Shown one piece after another: positions 48,431 through 59,740 of a stretch of 64,000 nucleotides of DNA (its first letter is position 1; every line of letters starts with the position of its first letter). The stretch is taken from NCBI GenBank assembly GCA_018398585.1, contig JAGTTD010000006.1:1438501-1502500 (forward strand), given 5' to 3'. This stretch comes from Simmondsia chinensis (Eukaryota > Streptophyta > Magnoliopsida > Caryophyllales > Simmondsiaceae). The notes beneath the pieces were generated by a model, which saw only the letters and a program-made list of their open reading frames with translations, was not told the origin of the DNA and made no database searches. Made by a program: the position numbers and the translations under genes.

Positions 48431-49258
48431 TCATTTTTTTTTTCAATGACCTATATGACCTCATATTAAAATTTATTAATAAATTTAGAAAAAAGTAAAA
48501 ATATTTTTACTTTTTTTTTAAGTTGTGAAAATTTTATTTTTTTTAAAAGTAATTTTGTGGAAATAATTTTTGTAAGAATTATTTTCAATTGAGGTATTTC
48601 TGTCTAAAAAACGCTTTAGTTTTTTACTTCTATGATATACTTTAAAGATAAGAAAATAGTTTCCGGTTCTATTTAAGATTAATTTTTTTAGTCCAAATAT
48701 CCTTAAATCTTACAAAAGTGTTTTAAAAAATCATTAGTTTCTATAAAAAGCTTAGTAAAACCGATTCTTAATTTTATTTATAAAAATTAGCAAGAACACT
48801 GAAACTAAAGCGGTGTAAAAACAGGCGTTTTTCTAACGGGTGTCAAGGTCGCTCGTTAAAAATGAGTGTTTCTGTGTAGCTCCTCATTTTTTCTACATAA
48901 GTTACCAAAAAAAAAAATGATATAGGGTTACTTTTGAGGTTCGGGTTCCGATCTTGAGAATGCCGAGTTTTATATCGCGACTTGTTGGTATCTATTGCAA
49001 AAAAGCTATGCTCTAATGAACTTAAGAAAAACACGTTGAAAGTTAAATTATTTTCAACTATTTTCTTAATCTTTCTATACCTATTTGTATATTTGTTAAA
49101 AAAAAGAAATTTTTATAGGTCATATATAACACATAATAACATCATATTTATTACACACTTGCGTTACATACTCGAAAGTATTACTTCACTTACAGTTCTA
49201 ATATGTCCTTAGTATCTGTCCAAAAAAATAAAATCGTCCTTAGTAAACAAATTTTCTA

Positions 49259-49412
49259 ACTCCGTTCAACAACAACAGACCCAGTGCCTCTAAGGGCTTC
49301 CACATAAGCAGGGTTTAGGGGGGTAGATGTACGCAGCCTTCCCCCTTCAGGGGCTACCCTGAAGAGAGACTGTTTCCGAGGACCCCTAACCTGAGAAATT
49401 GGTCCGCAGCAA
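49259..49412 (-). mobile_element. SINE 3' part with GCTGCGGACC-type middle
   Basis: The minus strand reads TTGCTGCGGACCAATTTCTC then GGTCCTCGGAAACAGTCTCT, the shared 3' domain and a (TTG) tail. It is truncated relative to the 19.4-kb relative and has no 5S head. Confidence 0.78.
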
Positions 49413-49555
49413 ATGGAAATAATATGTCTTAGTAATGATACAGGTTGACTCATATCTCATTTATACGATGTGTCTATTTTGTAGTACAATTTATCGCTAA
49501 TTATCAAAAAGGACTTACTCTTTTGAAAGAAATGAGCCTCCCCTAGTTATATTCA

Positions 49556-49633
49556 AAATAATAGTAAGGGTCCCCGTGCTTGTGTCGTGGGGTACATTGA
49601 CACACACAAGCACGGGGACCCTCACTATTATTT
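49556..49633. other. 30-bp-stem near-perfect hairpin
   Basis: Left arm 49556-49585 and right arm 49604-49633 pair at 29 of 30 positions. The GC-rich part, AGGGTCCCCGTGCTTGTGT, is exact, with an 18-nt loop (CGTGGGGTACATTGACAC). The one mismatch becomes a G-U wobble if the minus strand is transcribed. It could encode a small-RNA hairpin or be a miniature foldback insertion. Confidence 0.7.
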
Positions 49634-50506
49634 GTGGTTCCATGAATAAGTGAATTCCTACGTGGATACATGTTTAGGAAATACTTTTGGGTTTTTAACT
49701 GAAAACTACTTAAATTTGAAGAGTAGTTTCAAAAAAACTACTTTAATTTTTTAATTTTTAATGTCATATTTAAACTTTTAAAATTTTTTTAATATCACAA
49801 CTTAATGTGACGCTGTTAATATCTATTAATTTTTGCTGATGTGATGTTCTGAAAAAAAGAAAATAATTTTCAAAAATTGAAAGTTACATTTAAAATAATT
49901 TTCTATATTTTAAAATATTTTAATTATTTTAAAATTTGTAAATATTTAGAAAACTAATTTACATATATTAATTTTTTTTTAAATGCTATGTCAGAAAAAC
50001 TAATGGATATTAGCTGCTTCACATTAAGGTGTGACATTAAAAATTCTTAAAAAGTTTATGCGTAACATTAAAAAATTTAAAAATTTAGGTAATTTTTTAA
50101 AAGTCCATCTGACATTTAAGTAATTTTTAGTAAAAGATGCAATAAATTTTAACTTTTTTAAAAAAAAACCAGTTTATTTTTGAGAAACGTCCATTCATTA
50201 ATCTGAATGCACATATACGGATGGCAACAAAAAAATAAAAACAAAAGAAACAAAATAAGGGTTAAATTTGTATTACTTTTTATTTATAATTTTAACATTT
50301 TAAAATACTAAAATTTAGATTTAAAATTTTTTTTTTTTGAGCACTAAATATTTTTTTTTTAGTTTGTACTTTTGGTAGATTTATAATCACATTTGTGATA
50401 AGAAGATTGATCAAGTTATATAATTTTACGTCACATTTGGAGTTCTAGGGAAAAAAAAAAAAAAAAAAAACCCGGTCCTTTAGAAATTCTTCCAATAAGC
50501 AAAGGA
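49634..50506. other. AT-rich stretch with weak inverted symmetry
   Basis: Phrases at the left (AACTACTTTAATTTTTTAATTTTTAATGTCA) and right (TAACATTAAAAAATTTAAAAA) are loosely inverted around 49930, which could be an old MITE. Nothing else is recognised. Confidence 0.3.
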
Positions 50507-50519
50507 GTGTAGTAAACTA

Positions 50520-50614
50520 ATTTTTTTTAATTATCAGCGACAATAGTCGCAATACATAGCAAGCACACCCACGAGAGCGGGCCCTAAGCCAACCCTCGTA
50601 AAAGAACACAGCGG
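50520..50614 (-). mobile_element. Short LINE 3' tail
   Basis: The + strand shows a T run, then TAATTATCAGCGACAATAGT and a GAGCGGGCCCTAAGCC block, in the same order as other minus-strand tails here. It is flanked by GTGTAGTAAACTA (50507-50519) and GTGTAGTCAACTA (50615-50627), one mismatch. Confidence 0.65.
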
Positions 50615-51194
50615 GTGTAGTCAACTATTGTTATTAAGGATTTAACATGTCAGTGTCTAATTTGAATCATACATAGGAGCTGTGAAAGAAAGAAGATCAA
50701 ATATATAAAGTGTTTTCAATTACTTTTATAATGGAATCTTAATTGGCCTTATATATGAGTCTCATATATATGCCAACTGTGTGAGTCGGAACTAAACATC
50801 CAGTGAAATTTAACAATGAATAAGATGTCGCGATTCCCGAACTCTTCTTTATTGGATGGTTGCATTAATAAACCGAATCACTCGAAATCACCTATAAATT
50901 AATAACTTTATGTGGACACGATCTACAAACTTTACTCTTTTTTCTGATAAAAATTATCTAATATAATATTAAAATCGTGAATAATAAAATATAAATAAAA
51001 AAGGACCACAAAGAAAATAACTTGGGACATTTATGATAATAATTAAATCACACACTTGCACTTTTAGCTTACTCTTTTCATATTTATAATATATGCTTGA
51101 TCTTAGCCAAAATGGTCAGGAATGACGTTTATACTTTCACTTAAACTAACAACAAATGGGTCACATTGAAATAAAAAAGGCCAAAAACATCGAT

Positions 51195-51345
51195 AAAGTC
51201 GTGATATAAAGCAAGCCGCACCTATAAAAGCGAAGTACACGCAGAGAAACGTGTAACAAAAAAGATAAATATAAGAATAACACAAAAGATATTGAAAACA
51301 AAAGTGCTAATTAAAATATATATTAGAAGACTTTACCAACACTGA
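51195..51345 (-). repeat. LINE-like fragment related to 23.1 kb
   Basis: Shares the CACCTATAA(A/G)AGCG, ACACAAAAGATA and AAGACTTTACCAAC/AAAGCCTCATCAAC blocks with 23030-23160. No open frame of note. Confidence 0.4.
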
Positions 51346-52074
51346 GTAAGCGACAATTAGGAGGAAAAAATCCAAGGCATTTGTACAAGGATAGAATAAA
51401 GCATGAGAAACAAATTGAAGCTCTGAAAAATATATTTAAATGAAAATATATTTTAAAAAATAAATATGAAGATATAATAACTTTAGAAAAAATTGAAGTA
51501 ATGTACGTTCTAAAAAAAAGAATAAGAAGGATCTTAACTTTATCACCGATCCCGCATTGTTTATGTATATATTTCATCAAGTTATTATAAATATGCCAGC
51601 CCATGAAGTGGCGAAGTTATATAAATTAATAGCATGTTCCCATGATTGGGTGGATTTTCCCCCTCCTTCAGTTTTGTCTGCTATTATAAATGATAGTCTT
51701 CTATAGAGCGTCTTCGAGCTTTTTTATCACAAAAAAGTTAAAAATATCATTTCTTATCAAATTCACTTTTTTGTAAAAGCACTTTATAAACTGTGCACTA
51801 GGGGAACTTTTGTCCGGAAAAATTTTTAGTTTTTACTCACATTTTTGCTTTAAAAGAATAAGATCATTGGTCGTTTTGTTTTAGCTTCTATTTCAAAATA
51901 TTTTTTTCTTTTTAAACTAAACATTCTTAAGTCCTGAAAATGTTTTTTTTTTTCCAATTAAAAATACTTCTTTTATAAAAAAAAACTTAGCCAAACAGGC
52001 ACTAAGTTTCGAGTTTTATGTATCTTGTCAACATTATGATGTAAACCTAAAGTTTTATCCAAAGTTTATCAATT

Positions 52075-52300
52075 TGGCATTAAATATGTTGAGTAGTACT
52101 CGACATGTGAGTCTTGTAGTTAAATCTTACATTGGAGTGATAAGGATAAAGAGATCAATTTATAAGTATAGTGGGTTACTTCACCTATTGCCAATTAATT
52201 TTAAAATAGAACCCCACTTAGATTTATATGTGGATCTCATATATTCCAACTCCGTGGGTTGGGTCTGAAGGCCGAATAAAAATTTAACCGAATATGTAGA
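52075..52300. repeat. Fragment of the TTTCACCGG-type MITE
   Basis: GAGTAGTACTCGACATGTGA ... CATATATTCCAACTCCGTGG GTTGGGTCTGAAGGCC matches the right half of 6857-7338. Confidence 0.6.
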
Positions 52301-52510
52301 TACATGGTGTCAATTATATCTAATAAACTTCGCCATTGTCAATTGTAACTAACCAAAGTCTTTATCCTTCATTTGAATATAATCTTAAGATTAAATATGA
52401 GACAAATATTTTTATTGTTGACCAGAATCATCGATCTGATATGGAAAGTCCAAATTTTGGAAGTTTTAACTCGTAAACTATTGGTTACGACCCCAAAGAT
52501 GTACTGCAAG

Positions 52511-52914
52511 TAGGGGTATATTTTGGCCGAGTAGAGTTGTGCTGAGCAGCAGTTTTACATTTCCCTCAGCTTGGGTTCACTCGCAAAGCTCAAAAACCTT
52601 AAGCTCGAGCTCGAACCTAGCCTAATGAGCTCTAAGTTCTACTTGTGATTTTTATAATCATTTAAGCTTAGTTTATGCTCGTTGGACTTGAGCACAATTC
52701 AATTAGGCTCAAACTTAGCTCCGATTTGACGTATTTAAGCTATAAATTTCACTAAGATACGTTCATTTAGGCTCTTTTAAGCCAGCAAACCTACGGATTG
52801 GTTCAAATATCTAAATGATGTAGCTTGGCTTAACTCGAGCTGAAACGAGTCGAGTTTTTTTGACGAATCGGCTCATGAGAGCTCATTAGCCTATTCGGCT
52901 CATTTACACCTCTA
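52511..52914. repeat. hAT-like element (TAGGGGTGT ends)
   Basis: TAGGGGTATATTTTGGCCGA at the left and ATTCGGCTCATTTACACCTCTA at the right are inverted. The interior is rich in GCTCGAGCTC-type repeats. A partial relative lies at 62536-62860. The flanking 8 bp agree only partly. Confidence 0.6.
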
Positions 52915-53238
52915 ATGTCAAGGAAAGTATTCTAGATCTTAAATAGTATTAGATACGAGCCGTGTGACAATAAAATATATAGTGCAAACAAATACAACGA
53001 ATCTTGACCCATTTAAAGATGTGTGACAATAAAATAGGAGTAATATTATTATTCTAAAAAATTATGAATATCAATTAAATTTTGTAAAATCTTATAATTA
53101 TTATTTCTTGCAATTAAATTATTTCTCAGATAACAATTATAATAATTATTATTATTACGACAATAAAAGCATAAAATTGCCAAAAGAACAAAAACAAAAA
53201 CGTATGCAAAAGACACAAAAATATTGGAAAGTAATACA

Positions 53239-53484
53239 CAAAAGGAGCATACCCAGTGCCTCAAGGGCTCCCGCCTATGCAGGGTCTGGGGAGGCGGATG
53301 TACCCAGCCTTCCCCCTTTAGGGTATTAACCTAAAGAGAGACTGTTTCCCAATGCCCCTAACCTAAGGGTGAAAACTTCCCAAGAGGTCACCCATCCTGG
53401 TACTATACTCTCGTCCAAGCATGCTTAATTTCGGAGTTCTAATGGGATCCGATGACGACGTGTTGGTGCCATCTTTGGTTATCA
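53239..53484 (-). mobile_element. 5S-derived SINE
   Basis: Minus-strand head GATGGCACCAACACGTCGTC then ATCGGATCCCATTAGAACTC and GGATGGGTGACCTCTTGGGA. The 3' domain is present. Imperfect target duplication GAAAGTAATACA (53227 on) and GAAAGTAATGCA (53485 on). Confidence 0.85.
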
Positions 53485-53819
53485 GAAAGTAATGCATGTA
53501 ACCAAGAAATAAGAAGTGCCACGTGTATTTATCCATACTAATAATCCAAGTGGCTTGTACAGCTGTCATGGATTAGCTCCAAATTGCCACGCAGGACCAC
53601 ACTAATTGACGTTTCGTCATTTCCAAGAGCCGTTTTTCTCAAAGTTTTTTTTTTTTTTTTTTTTTCATTTTATTCAGAAATATCTGCCCCCTTACTCCCG
53701 ACCCCTATGTCTTTCCACGTCAGATTTTTTTTATTCAGTAAAATATCTGCATTAAATATATAGCCAAATTTCATTGCAAAATCGTAATAAATACAGGCAG
53801 TAAAAAGAAAAAGTATCAC

Positions 53820-54760
53820 CCACAAAGGCCTTATTTTAATGATGGGGACAAGTAAGAGAATAAAATATTACTTAAATTAAAAAGTGTGGAGTTAGGTTTC
53901 GTTTGTTCAGGAGGAAAAACACATTCTAGGAACTGGTTTTCCCCTTTTCCGTTGCTTGGCGCAACATTGGTGACGGAAAAGAAAACATTTTCCTTCAAAT
54001 TGGGGAAAATAACTTCCCTTTTAAAAGGGGAAAAGTCATCATTCCGAGTGACCTAGAAATATGATTGCGATAATATATAGTGTTCCCATTAGATTTTTCC
54101 TAAAAAATGCTAAAACGGTATATAATTTCGGCCATATTTAGGTAGTTTTTACATTAATATACGATGAACTTTTTATCGTAACTTTCTAAAAATATTGACG
54201 TGATTTGTAAATATTATTGTAATTATGTATTGTATTAACATTTTTATATTTGATCAGATTTTTACAAAAATTTATCAAATTTTGGTGTATGGTACCCGAG
54301 TGATAAAATATTCAACTTCAGGGTACGTCATTATATACATTCAAATGTCATAATATGTAATAAATGCTTAAACCTCAGGGTATCTTAGTAATAATTCTAC
54401 AATCGCACATAGTCTAAATAATTTTAAATATATTGTATTGCTACTTATATTATCCTATAACTAGGTATAAGATGATTGGTAAAAGATAATTCCTTTAGAA
54501 CAAGCAAGGAATATCAAAATATGGAAACATCTTTTCCGTCGAAACAAACAACGGAAAACCTCAACGAGAATAGCATTTTCCATGGAAAACCTTTTCAGTC
54601 GGAAAAGTACTTCCATTGAAACAAACGGAGCCTTAATTTTTTTCTTGAATCTTTTTTTGAGAAATCCTTAATTGAACTAGCTTATGTAGTGTATGAGTCA
54701 TGGCATAAGTCGAGGTTTACTGGGTAATCTGGTTACTCATTAGCAGGGGGGGGGGGGGGA
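53820..54760 (+). mobile_element. Second copy of the tRNA-type SINE, split by a nested insertion
   Basis: The left part (AAAGGCCTTATTTTAATGAT ... GTGTGGAGTTAGGTTT) and right part (54640-54745, GAGGTTTACTGGGTAATCTG GTTACTCATTAGCA) match 16920-17107. They are separated by about 740 bp. The tail is a run of 14 G (54746-54759), not the A-rich flank seen in the other copy. Confidence 0.62.
53898..54637. repeat. MITE with CGTTTGTT ends, carrying a further nested repeat
   Basis: The left end TTTCGTTTGTTCAGG and right end CATTGAAACAAACGGAGCC are inverted. Inside, TTTCCGTTG/GGAAAA blocks pair left and right. The central 54050-54410 belongs to the AT-rich long-TIR family of 13515-14095. Confidence 0.5.
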
Positions 54761-55020
54761 ATTATCACTTAAATATCATAAAATTTGACTATTTATTATT
54801 TAAATATCTTAATATTTTAATATACACAATAAGTAACTTTATGTTTGATTATTTTATGACTTAGATACTCTATGTAGAAATTTGATGAATTTTTATGAGA
54901 ATCATATCAATTTTATACAAAAAAAGTAATATAGTGCATGCTTACAATAATATATATAAGCCATGTCAATTTTTCAGCAAAAATTCAATACATTATGATA
55001 AAATGGAAGATAATTTCATG
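54760..55020. repeat. Partial copy of the AT-rich long-TIR MITE
   Basis: TTATCACTTAAATATCATAA ... TAGATACTCTATGTAGAAAT TTGATGAATTTTTA follows the family order, left half only. Confidence 0.5.
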
Positions 55021-55209
55021 AAGAAATATGATACTCAAACAAATTGAACTCGAGCTACAGTAATATGGTGTCAAGGATGACAAAAATCAACAACAAAAAT
55101 GACAGAAGGTATAAAAAACCGTAAGAGAAATTAAACCGAAGAATTATTGTGTTGTAGATAAATCCACTACTTTAAATTGTTTATTGTTACAGGAAAAATA
55201 AATTAATCA

Positions 55210-55560
55210 CGTGTTAGACAAGTGATTAAATAGTATTTTAATAGGTAGCTTTATTTTAGTGATAATTTAGATTATTTTCTCTTTTATTACGTAATTCGGC
55301 TATTAGTTATTGGTTCCCCCTCCCAATCTTTATATATAGAGTATTAGAGTTGTAATGGAAGTTATGAATGAAAGTGAACCAAGTCTTTGTCACCATCATG
55401 TTCGTGACAAATTTCTATGTAGGAGTCTACCCGTTAAGCAACCATCAATTATGGAAAATGGGCAGAAAATACAGCCTCAGTATAGAGAGTGAGCGGATAT
55501 GGAGGAGCAAAGAATCAGGTTTCCGTTATGAAAAGAACGGATATGGAAAGAGTGGGTGTT
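55210..55560 (+). mobile_element. Possible LTR remnant
   Basis: TGTTAGACAAGTGATTAAAT, a TATA-like TTTATATATAGAG (about 55329) and a transcript-like continuation fit the first part of an LTR. A 64-codon frame (55368-55562) within it is not recognisable. No matching second copy. Confidence 0.3.
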
Positions 55561-55946
55561 GAAACGGTCAATGTACGTCTCTAGAGCTCGAGCTTTGGGG
55601 GTTTTAGGTAGGGGTGCACATCCATCCAAAACGGGGACCAAAGACTAAACTATATCAAATCACGAGACTGAGGACTAGATAGATTTGGACCGAATTTTCA
55701 TCTAGCTAGTCCAATTATAAGAAGAAAAATATTTCCATACAAATGTTAAAAATAAAAAATAACGTTAATGATATAATTTACAAAAAATATATATATATAT
55801 ATAATTTAAGGCTAGTTATATAGGATATTTATATAATCATTAAATACAAAAAATATCTAATTTTATAAGATTTAGTATTTTTTAACACATACATAATATA
55901 TTAATTATATATTAAAATTATGTACTCAAAAATTTAAATGCGAAAC

Positions 55947-56505
55947 TGTTAGGTTATGTCTCAAATTACTTGTTTTATTTTATATGGGGCTGCCGTGTGG
56001 TCACCGATCGATCGGGTGATTTAAGGAAAGGATTCGGAATTTTGGCAGTAAAGGGGCCGATCGATCGGGAGTCGTTTTCTGCCGGCCCTAATTATTTTCT
56101 ATAAATAAGGGCTTAGGGTTTTCGGTTTAGGTGAGAGGTTTCTCTCATTCAGATCCAATCAAAGAGCGTGTGAGCCGCCATTAAGAAAAAGAGGTGATTT
56201 CGTAATTCCTCCAAGATATTCGAGCGTTACGAGAGTTCAGAGGGAGTGATTGTAATTCTTCCATATATCTCGTTTGGGAAGTGTCGTTGTAATTCTTCCG
56301 TTCAGTTAATAAAGAATCTCCATCTCCGCCCGTGGTTTTCTCCCCTCTCGATTATAGAGGGGTTTCCACGTAAATATTGTGTGTTCTTGTTTTGTTCTTT
56401 CTTTCTCCATATTTTTTTACTTCTCGTTTTGTGTGAGTCATATTATTTGAATCGAACCAAGTTTTTCAGGGTTTCACGCTTCCGCATTAAGTTTTATTCG
56501 TAACA
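55947..56505 (+). repeat. 5' LTR of the copia-type element
   Basis: The LTR is TG...CA bounded. It has a TATA box (CTATAAATAAGG, about 56099-56110), a polyadenylation signal AATAAA (56308-56313), and two copies of the palindromic CCGATCGATCG core near its start. It differs from the 3' LTR at 17 positions by my count, with no indels. Confidence 0.93.
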
Positions 56506-56508
56506 AAT

Positions 56509-56524
56509 TAGTATCAGAGCCCTG
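56509..56524 (+). promoter_or_regulatory. Primer-binding site (initiator Met tRNA)
   Basis: TAGTATCAGAGCCCTG begins four bases after the 5' LTR. It matches the standard TGGTATCAGAGCC complement of the initiator methionine tRNA 3' end with one mismatch near the start. Confidence 0.85.
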
Positions 56525-56543
56525 TTTATTTCGATTTGATAAT

Positions 56544-58223
56544 ATGACGTCCACAATTAGATCCGAAATTGAGAAGTTTGGTGGTCAAGGGAGCTTCAGC
56601 TTATGGCAAGTTCGCGTTAAGGGCCTCTTGACTCAGAATGGCTTAAAGAAAGCTTTAGATGGGAAAGAGAAGAAATCAGAGAATCTTACAGAAGCACAAT
56701 GGGAGGAGTTGGATGAGAATGCGCTCACAGCAATTCAGATGTGTCTTACCGATGATATTTTGACAGAAGTTCTGGAAGTGAAAACCGTTAAGGAGTTGTG
56801 GGAGAAATTGCAGGATATGTTCTGTTTCAAGTCTGTCTCCAACAAATTCGCAGTTAAGCGCCGGTTGTTCACGTTTCGTATGTCTGAAGGTACGTCACTT
56901 AAGAACCACGTCAGTGAATTTAATTCAATTATTTAAGATTTGAAAGAATTGGATGATGTTCCTAAGGATGAAGATCAGACAATATTGTTGTTATGTTCTC
57001 TCTCGACTTCATATAAGAAATTTGTCGAAAGCATGATTTATGGGGGTAGACAAACCATATCTGTTGATGAAGTTAAGAGAAACCTACTGAGTAAAGAATG
57101 AGTAGATAAGGAATTATCTGACTCTGTGTATAACTCAGGTAGTGGTTTATTTATGAGGGGGAGAACCGAGTATGATCATAGTAGAAACAAGTCTAAGTCT
57201 AGGTATCAAGACCTAACCTGTAACTACTGTTATAAGAAAGGGCACATTAAGAAAGACTGTTATAAGCTTAAGAGAAAATTAGAAGCAGATAACAGGTCTG
57301 ACCAGAGATCCATAGCAGCTAGTGTTGTTGGTGGTGAGAATGAAGATCTTCTTTTGTCCGTGTCTGAACCTCAGTCTAATTTGAAAGATAGTTGGATTTT
57401 GGATTCGGGTTGCTCCTATCATGTCTGTCCCAATCGGGATTGGTTTTCCACGTACGAGTCTATTCGATGTGGAGTTGCTTTGATGGGTAATGATAATCCA
57501 TGCAAAGTTCTGGGTATAGGAACAATTCGTTTTAGGATGTTCAATGGCACTATCAGGGTTTTGGGCGATGTTCATCATGTTCCTGATTTGAAGAAAAATC
57601 TCATCTCTTTGGGTACTCTTGAATCTAAAGGGTACATGTACACAGCTGAAGGTGGAGTTTTGAAGGTCGTTAAGGGTGCATTAACAGTTATGAAGGGCAG
57701 AAGGTCAGGTACGTTATATGAACTTGTCGGTTCCACATTTGTTAGATCTGTTGCAGTATCTTCATCATCCTTGTTGTTGATAGAACCAGAGATCACAAAT
57801 TTAGGACGTTTGAGATTGGATCGTTCAGGTGATAGGTGTCTGTCTGAGCACAGTGTAAGGGGCTCTTTGTGTGGTCAGTCCAGAGGACTGCTGGTATGTG
57901 AACAAGGGCTTTATGTGAAGCAAAAAGGTTTTCTCTTCAAACAATTCCTGACGAGACGTGTCACGTTTGGTGAGTCTTCATTATTGTTATCTCCATAGAA
58001 GATGTCATCAATTGTTTGTGATTCAGGTCAGGTGAGTAAGCCAGAGGGAGTTCAGTTCAGTAACACAGTTCAGCAGCGGGTGGCTGCTTCAGTTGATGTG
58101 TCAAGAGCCAATTCAGAGAAGAAGATTGGTATTGCTGATAACCTCTCAGATATGTTCACTCAGTTTCTACCTAACAGGAAGTTCAAGCTTCGCACGGTTA
58201 GATTTCGTACTTCGTTGTGTTAA
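56544..58223 (+). pseudogene. Copia gag-protease frame with in-frame stops and a deleted pol
   Basis: One reading frame runs from the ATG at 56544 to 58223, broken by stops at 56934-56936 (TAA), 57099-57101 (TGA) and 57996-57998 (TAG), with no frameshift. The first block is the copia gag N-terminal/UBN2 type. The zinc knuckle reads CNYCYKKGHIKKDC (about 57218). The protease motif WILDSGCSYHVC is near 57393. A degraded GAG-pre-integrase region (SLCGQSRGLLVCEQGLY) follows at about 57870. The last block has the C-terminal pol hallmark ADNLSDMFTQFLP (about 58137). Integrase core and reverse transcriptase are gone, yet frame is kept across the deletion. Each stop is one transition from a sense codon. 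The copy is inactive as it stands. Confidence 0.88.
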
Positions 58224-58286
58224 CCCCGTGTGTGGGGGTTTTGTGGAGAAGGTGGAGGAAATTCTTTTATGTATGTAATTTGAGCC

Positions 58287-58296
58287 AAGGTGGAGA
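58287..58296 (+). promoter_or_regulatory. Polypurine tract of the copia-type element
   Basis: AAGGTGGAGA lies immediately upstream of the 3' LTR, in the usual copia context (CCAAGGTGGAGATTTG). It primes plus-strand DNA synthesis. Confidence 0.85.
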
Positions 58297-58298
58297 TT

Positions 58299-58857
58299 TG
58301 TTAGGTTATGTCTCAAATTACTTGTTTTATTTTATATGGGGCTGCCGTGTGGTCACCGATCGATCGGGTGATTTAAGGAAAGGATTCGGAATTTTGGCAG
58401 TAAAGGGGCCGATCGATCGAGAGTCGTTTTCCGCCGGCCCTAATTATTTTCTATAAATAAGGGCTTAGGGTTTTCGATTTAGGTGAGAAGTTTCTCCCAT
58501 TCAGATTCAATCAAAGAGCGTGTGAGCCGCCATTAAGAAAAAGAGGTGATTTCGTAATTCCTCCAAGATATTCGAGTGCTACGAGAGTTCAGAGGGAGTG
58601 ATTGTAATTCTTCCATATATCTCGTTTGGGAAGTGTCGTTGTAATTCTTCCGTTCAGTTAATAAAGAATCTCCATCTCCGCCCGTGGTTTTCTCCCCTCT
58701 CGATTGTAGAGGGATTTCCACGTAAATATTGTGTGTTCTTGTTTTATTCTTTCTTTCTCCATATTTGTTTACTTCTCGTTCTGTGTGAGTCATATTATTT
58801 GAATCGAATCAAGTTTTCTAGGGTTTCACGTTTCCGCATTAAGTTTTATTCGTAACA
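58299..58857 (+). repeat. 3' LTR of the copia-type element
   Basis: It has the same length as the 5' LTR and about 97% identity (17 substitutions in 559 by eye, 16 of them transitions). It is flanked on the right by the target duplication GAAAC. Confidence 0.93.
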
Positions 58858-59029
58858 GAAACTAATGTTAATAGGTCTTCAATCCGATCTTAGGATTTTC
58901 TAGTCTTGGACCGTACTGGATCAAAGACTAATTAAGCCCATATACTAGAATCGAACACCGGACCACTGTAGGCTGTCCGGTTCGATAAATCGGTCTGTAC
59001 CTTTTTTGCTAAGCCCTAGTTTGAGCAGG

Positions 59030-59717
59030 GATGGCAATAGTCGGGTTTGGGTCGGGTTGGCCTTCATCCAGATCCAACCGTTGAAAAATTCGACCCAACC
59101 CAAATTCGAAAAAAAGCCCTTTTATTCCATAAAAACTCAATCCAAATCTAAATTCATCGAGTAGAACGGATATCCAACTTAAATTCATAACCTATTTAAA
59201 TCTTAGAAAAATTAATGACATTACAATCTAATATTAATATATACAACAATAATAATACAATAACAATACTTTAAAAACCATTATTTTTAGATTAGACAAT
59301 ACATACACCTTTTACCTTTTTTCAATTAAATATTTGTAATAATAACAATGCAATACTAGATAATCGTTCAAACATATTTTAATCACTAATCTTTATACGT
59401 ATATTTGTTACATTATGATTTTAACAAATAATATTATAGTGCTAGAATAAGCTCAAAAAATATTGGCACAATAAAAAAATTGTAAGAATATAATTTGACA
59501 TGTTAAATACTCAAAATTTAGTAATTTTAAAATTTTTATTCCAAACTAAATACAATTTGAGGTCGGATTTGGTGCCATCCAAATCCAACCCGACCCAAAA
59601 CTTATTTATTAATATTTATACCTAAATTTATTTAAAATTTATTTTTATATTTAAATTTATTATCAATAAATCAACTTAGATAAATATCTAATAAATTTGA
59701 GTTTAATTGTTATTTCT
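59030..59717. repeat. hAT-like GATGGCAAT element upstream of the BT-family gene
   Basis: GGGATGGCAATAGTCGGGTT TGGGTCGGGTTGG at the left and GTTTAATTGTTATTTC at the right. The interior repeats AATCCAACCCGACCCAAAAC and AACCCAAATTCG. It ends about 100 bp from the gene's TATA box. Confidence 0.55.
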
Positions 59718-59740
59718 AAGTTTGAGGTAAGTTTGTTCAT

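Larger units (their letters stand above)
55947..58857 (+). mobile_element. Complete, internally deleted Ty1/copia-type LTR retrotransposon
   Basis: Two 559-bp LTRs (55947-56505 and 58299-58857), each starting TGTTAGG and ending GTAACA, bound a 1793-bp interior. The 5-bp target duplication GAAAC is perfect (55942-55946 and 58858-58862). A primer-binding site for initiator methionine tRNA and a purine tract are in place. The interior has gag, the CCHC knuckle and protease, then a degraded pre-integrase segment, then only the last stretch of the RNase H end. Integrase core and reverse transcriptase are absent, so it is non-autonomous. A comparable autonomous copia element is around 5 kb. It sits inside an older repeat (55612-59024). 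Confidence 0.93.
55612..59024. repeat. Older hAT-like repeat split by the copia-type insertion
   Basis: The left part starts TAGGGGTGCACATCCATCC (about 55612) and holds short GGACCAAAGACTAAACTA-type motifs. The right part (58863-59024) holds GGACCGTACTGGATCAAAGA and ends CTAAGCCCTAG. Complementary segments on either side suggest one inverted-repeat element of about 0.5 kb. Its ends are diverged and no clear target duplication is seen. Confidence 0.4.

Noticed and set aside
56246..56503. 85-codon frame in the 5' LTR, repeated at 58598-58855
   Set aside because: Both are the same LTR sequence read in one frame. Repetition comes from the LTR pair, not from a gene family.
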